Source: an uncultured Verrucomicrobiota bacterium (lineage in GTDB: Bacteria; Verrucomicrobiota; Verrucomicrobiia; Chthoniobacterales; SZAS-18). Taken from it: DNA of 7,743 bases. A program made the translations under genes and the position numbers. The notes beneath the pieces were generated by a model. It made no database searches. It was not told where the DNA came from and worked only from the letters and a program-made list of their open reading frames with translations. Shown in pieces: positions 5,572 to 7,743 of this stretch; the first letter of the stretch is position 1, and each line of letters begins with the position of its first letter. Location of the stretch: NCBI GenBank assembly GCA_937871685.1, contig CALMOL010000215.1:1-7743 (forward strand), read 5' to 3'.

Positions 5572-6093
5572 TCAACTGGCCTTGGCCGAGTCCGGCGCCG
5601 GCCGCCACCGGCAGATGGAATGCGTGGCCGGCGTGGAATCGTCCTGCACCTCGTAGCAGCGGCCGCACTGCTTGCAGCGGATCGTGGCGTAGCTCACGGC
5701 CGAATTGTTCGGATCGGTGCGCGAGGCGAGCGACTCGTATTTGTTGTAGGACCACGGGTAGGGAGTCTCGCTGTCCGCCAGGCAGTAGCAGGCGGGGTTC
5801 GCCTCGGCGCGCAGGAGCTGGCGCGCGGCCTCGATCTCGGCTTGGATCTTGAACCCGTCGTCCGCCACGGAAACGCCGGCCCAGAGCTTGGCCGCGAGTT
5901 TCGGGAGCAGCTGGTTCAACCGCGGCGCGCGCGCGAAGGCGCCGCGGATCAGTTCGTGGCCCTCGGCCTCGAGCTCCTTCACCGGCCCGCCGCGGTCCAT
6001 CGCGTCCAGCGCCGTGCCGAACCTTTGCACGCCCTGCTGCAGGCACGCGAACTCGTCTTCCAGGTCGGGGACAGGAGGATTTGGCTGGCTCAT
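5572..6093 (-). CDS. Hypothetical cysteine-rich protein with a putative metal-binding C-terminus
   Basis: The product has 173 residues and I do not recognise it. There is no signal peptide or membrane segment, so it is probably cytoplasmic. The N-terminal ~95 residues look helical, with acidic and Leu-rich stretches (LEDEFACLQQ, KELEAEGHELIR, KIQAEIEAARQLL). The C-terminal ~70 residues hold CYC (102-104), CKQCGRC (140-146) and HSIC (158-161), spaced like a zinc-ribbon or similar metal site, with PYPWSYNKYESLASR between them. ATG 6093 is preferred; an in-frame TTG at 6150 would add 19 residues with no support. A promoter-like pair ends 5 bp before the ATG. The 122-bp gap from here back to the toxin remnant shows no gene. 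The reading frame is well supported, the function is not. Confidence 0.72.
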   Translation of the reverse strand: MSQPNPPVPDLEDEFACLQQGVQRFGTALDAMDRGGPVKELEAEGHELIRGAFARAPRLNQLLPKLAAKLWAGVSVADDGFKIQAEIEAARQLLRAEANPACYCLADSETPYPWSYNKYESLASRTDPNNSAVSYATIRCKQCGRCYEVQDDSTPATHSICRWRPAPDSAKAS

Positions 6094-6098
6094 GCGGC

Positions 6099-6128
6099 AG
6101 GATGAGCGGAGCGATGCGCCGGCGGCAA
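6099..6128 (-). promoter_or_regulatory. Candidate promoter of the cysteine-rich protein gene
   Basis: On the minus strand, TTGCCG (6128-6123) and CATCCT (6104-6099) are 18 bp apart, with the second box ending 5 bp before ATG 6093. The -10 box is a weak match. It counts mainly because the same geometry recurs before the PEP-CTERM and beta-helix genes. Confidence 0.3.
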
Positions 6129-6212
6129 CCAAGAATTTCCCGAGGCCCAAAAATGCCGGGCTCTTTCTGGCCCCCTAAGGGAATCGACGATCAAGGGTGA
6201 AACGATCCGACT

Positions 6213-6300
6213 CCTCTGGTTGGCGTCATTCGTGCGAGCCACGCCGGAGGCATGCCAGCCACCAGCCGGTGGTCGAGCGCAGCGACACCACCGGTTCCGT
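6213..6300. repeat. Repeat-like intergenic segment with a hairpin
   Basis: CCGGTGGT (6266-6273) and ACCACCGG (6287-6294) form a perfect 8-bp stem around a 13-nt loop. Just left of it is the 8-bp palindrome GGCATGCC (6249-6256). The surrounding segment resembles, from memory only, dispersed intergenic repeats that are often over-annotated as short hypothetical proteins in Verrucomicrobiota. The rest of the 271-bp gap 6094-6364 holds the two promoter candidates and no gene I can support. Confidence 0.4.
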
Positions 6301-6329
6301 GAGTTCCCGTTTCTACCTTCCCCGTCCGG

Positions 6330-6358
6330 TTGCATTTCAAATCCCCGTCCTTCAGCAT
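6330..6358 (+). promoter_or_regulatory. Candidate promoter of the beta-helix gene, leaderless geometry
   Basis: TTGCAT (6330-6335) and CAGCAT (6353-6358) are 17 bp apart, and the second box ends 6 bp before ATG 6365. Transcription would start at about the A of the ATG. CAGCAT is identical to the -10-like box before the PEP-CTERM gene. No Shine-Dalgarno motif precedes this ATG. Confidence 0.4.
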
Positions 6359-6364
6359 GGCGGC

Positions 6365-7743
6365 ATGTGGATCCTCCCTCGTTCCCTCCGCCTCGCCGGC
6401 CTGCTTTCCCTGCTCGGCGCCGCGGCCGCTTCCGCCGCCACCATCACGGTCACCAGCACCGCGGACAGCGGCCCCGGCACCCTGCGCGCCGCCCTCTCCG
6501 GCGCGCAGAGCGGCGACACCATCGAGTTCGCCGTCCCCCTGCCCGCCACCATCCAGCTCGCCTCCGAGCTTACCGTCAGCACCAAGGACCTCCACATCCA
6601 CGGGCCCGGCGCCGACCAACTCACGGTCCGCGGGAGCGGCAGCGACCGCGTCTTCACCTTCATCGTGCGCACCACCGGCTCCACCCTCTCCGGCGTCACC
6701 GTCACCGGCGGCGCCACCACCGGCGCGACCAACCCCGGCGGCGGCATCTTCGCGAACGGCGGCCCGCTCACCGTGGTCGGCTGCGTGATCACCGGCAACT
6801 CCGCCCCCATTGGCGGCGGCCTCGCCGCGGCGCCGGGCGCGATCCTCCGCGTGATCGACTCCCTGGTCTCCAACAACGCCGCCATCGCGCAGGGCGGCGG
6901 GATCGCCAGCTCGGGCCTCGCGGGCGCCAGCCCCACCATCACGCTGGTGCGCACCACCCTCTCCGGCAACAACGCCCAGGAAGGCGCCGCCGTCTGGGGC
7001 GGCGACTCCGGCAGCCGCACGTCCACGCTCGCCCTCGTCAATTGCCGCGTTTCCGGCAACACCGCCGCCCAGCGCGGCGGCGGCATCATGAGCAGCGGCC
7101 CGCTCTTCATCCAGGGCGGCAGCATCGACGCGAACACCGCCCAGTCACGCGGCGGGGGAATCTTCAACCTCGGCACGGGCTCGATCACCGATGCCGCCAT
7201 CCGCGGCAACACCGTCCTCGCCAACGGCAACGTCGCCCAGGGCGGCGGCATCTGTCACGTCAGCGGCACCCTCACGCTCGTGCGTTGCGCGGTCACGGGA
7301 AACCGCACCATGAGCGCCGCCCAGAGCGGCGGCGGCGGGATCTACAGCATCGCCGCCCTCGCCGCCACGAACTGCACCCTCTCCGGCAACATCGTCGAGA
7401 CCGGCTTCGGCAGCGGCCTGGCAAACTTCGGCAACGGCGCCGCCAACGGCGCCACGCTCGATGCCTGCACCGTGGCCTTCAACGTGTGCAACGCCACCAC
7501 CGGCGGCGCCGGCGTCTTCGCCAACACGAACTCCACCACCGCCTGCCACAATTCCATCCTCGCCCGAAACACCGGCGGCATGCCCGGCGCGCCCGGCGGC
7601 CTGGGCGTGGACGCGGCCGGCCGGGGCTTCGTCGGCGACTTCGGGATGGACCTGATGGGCGGGGGCGAGGCGCGGACGGCGTCGCTCAAGCGCGTCGATC
7701 CGGACGGGACGGTCACCGTCGTCACCGACGACCTGCACTTCCC
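6365..7743 (+). CDS. Secreted parallel beta-helix (PMP-like) protein running into SMP-30-like sequence; 3' partial
   Basis: There are 459 codons with no stop before the window edge. Residues 1-25 are a signal peptide (MWILPRSLRL, a hydrophobic core, ASAA). TITVTSTADSGPGTLRAAL (26-44) and GDTIEF (50-55) are the usual N-terminal cap of polymorphic-outer-membrane-protein-like beta-helices. The body repeats SGN/TGN turns (143, 200, 230, 311, 340) and GGG[IL] turns (125, 150, 177, 238, 263, 293, 322), typical of a surface adhesin or polysaccharide-binding helix. From about residue 413 the sequence changes: VDAAGRGFVGDFGMDLMGG (415-433) and KRVDPDGTVTVVTDDLHF (442-459) match the middle of SMP-30/gluconolactonase proteins. 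Codon choice shifts with it: no CGG Arg codon before, two of three after. ATG 6365 is chosen because it directly opens the signal peptide; ATG 6357 is out of frame. Confidence 0.85.
   Translation, partial: MWILPRSLRLAGLLSLLGAAAASAATITVTSTADSGPGTLRAALSGAQSGDTIEFAVPLPATIQLASELTVSTKDLHIHGPGADQLTVRGSGSDRVFTFIVRTTGSTLSGVTVTGGATTGATNPGGGIFANGGPLTVVGCVITGNSAPIGGGLAAAPGAILRVIDSLVSNNAAIAQGGGIASSGLAGASPTITLVRTTLSGNNAQEGAAVWGGDSGSRTSTLALVNCRVSGNTAAQRGGGIMSSGPLFIQGGSIDANTAQSRGGGIFNLGTGSITDAAIRGNTVLANGNVAQGGGICHVSGTLTLVRCAVTGNRTMSAAQSGGGGIYSIAALAATNCTLSGNIVETGFGSGLANFGNGAANGATLDACTVAFNVCNATTGGAGVFANTNSTTACHNSILARNTGGMPGAPGGLGVDAAGRGFVGDFGMDLMGGGEARTASLKRVDPDGTVTVVTDDLHF

Noticed and set aside
6352..7251. 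A 299-codon leftward frame opposite the beta-helix gene
   Set aside because: It has Pro/Arg/Val-rich composition, no domain, and is fully antisense to a gene with a signal peptide and regular beta-helix repeats.
1..7743. CRISPR array, insertion sequence or phage genes
   Set aside because: No evenly spaced direct repeats with unique spacers and no transposase, integrase or phage motif were seen. Repeated GGC/GCC words in 6365-7580 are codons of the beta-helix turns.

Overview
GC-rich bacterial DNA, most likely from Verrucomicrobiota (Opitutae-like) or a neighbouring PVC lineage. This is inferred from a PEP-CTERM sorting signal, a DUF4097-type beta-strand protein, a large secreted beta-helix protein, long palindromic intergenic repeats built from short gaag/cttc words, and genes that lack clear Shine-Dalgarno sites. 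No rRNA or other marker fixes the taxonomy.

Layout, left to right. Positions 1-44 hold the first codons of a leftward gene, with a terminator-like hairpin in its upstream region. A roughly 145-bp imperfect palindrome (190-335) precedes tRNA-Asp(GTC) (404-477) and lspA, the lipoprotein signal peptidase (502-1029). After a strong hairpin (1076-1123) comes a secreted endonuclease/exonuclease/phosphatase-fold enzyme (1257-2147). A second long palindrome (2154-2305) fills the gap between that gene and a leftward group of three genes: a secreted TPR protein (4759-3863), a PEP-CTERM surface protein (3800-3084) and a secreted DUF4097-like beta-repeat protein (3087-2305). The last two overlap by 4 bp. 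All three products are exported, so they may form an envelope or surface module.

Divergent from the TPR gene is a DUF433 antitoxin-type gene (4980-5207). A DUF5615 PIN-like toxin gene overlaps it by 4 bp but is broken: its start and a probable C-terminal end remain in one frame, while the middle is missing and replaced by sequence with two stops. Next is a leftward gene for an unrecognised 173-residue cysteine-rich protein (6093-5572), then a repeat-like intergenic stretch. Finally a large rightward gene (6365 to the window edge) encodes a signal peptide and a PMP-like parallel beta-helix. Its last ~47 codons read as the middle of an SMP-30/gluconolactonase propeller, with different codon choice. 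That is either a real fusion or a chimeric junction.

The items most worth a second look are the beta-helix/SMP-30 junction, the decayed toxin beside an intact antitoxin with a possible operator, the coupled PEP-CTERM/DUF4097 pair, and recurring promoter-like elements placed 5-9 bp before start codons, which suggest leaderless mRNAs.
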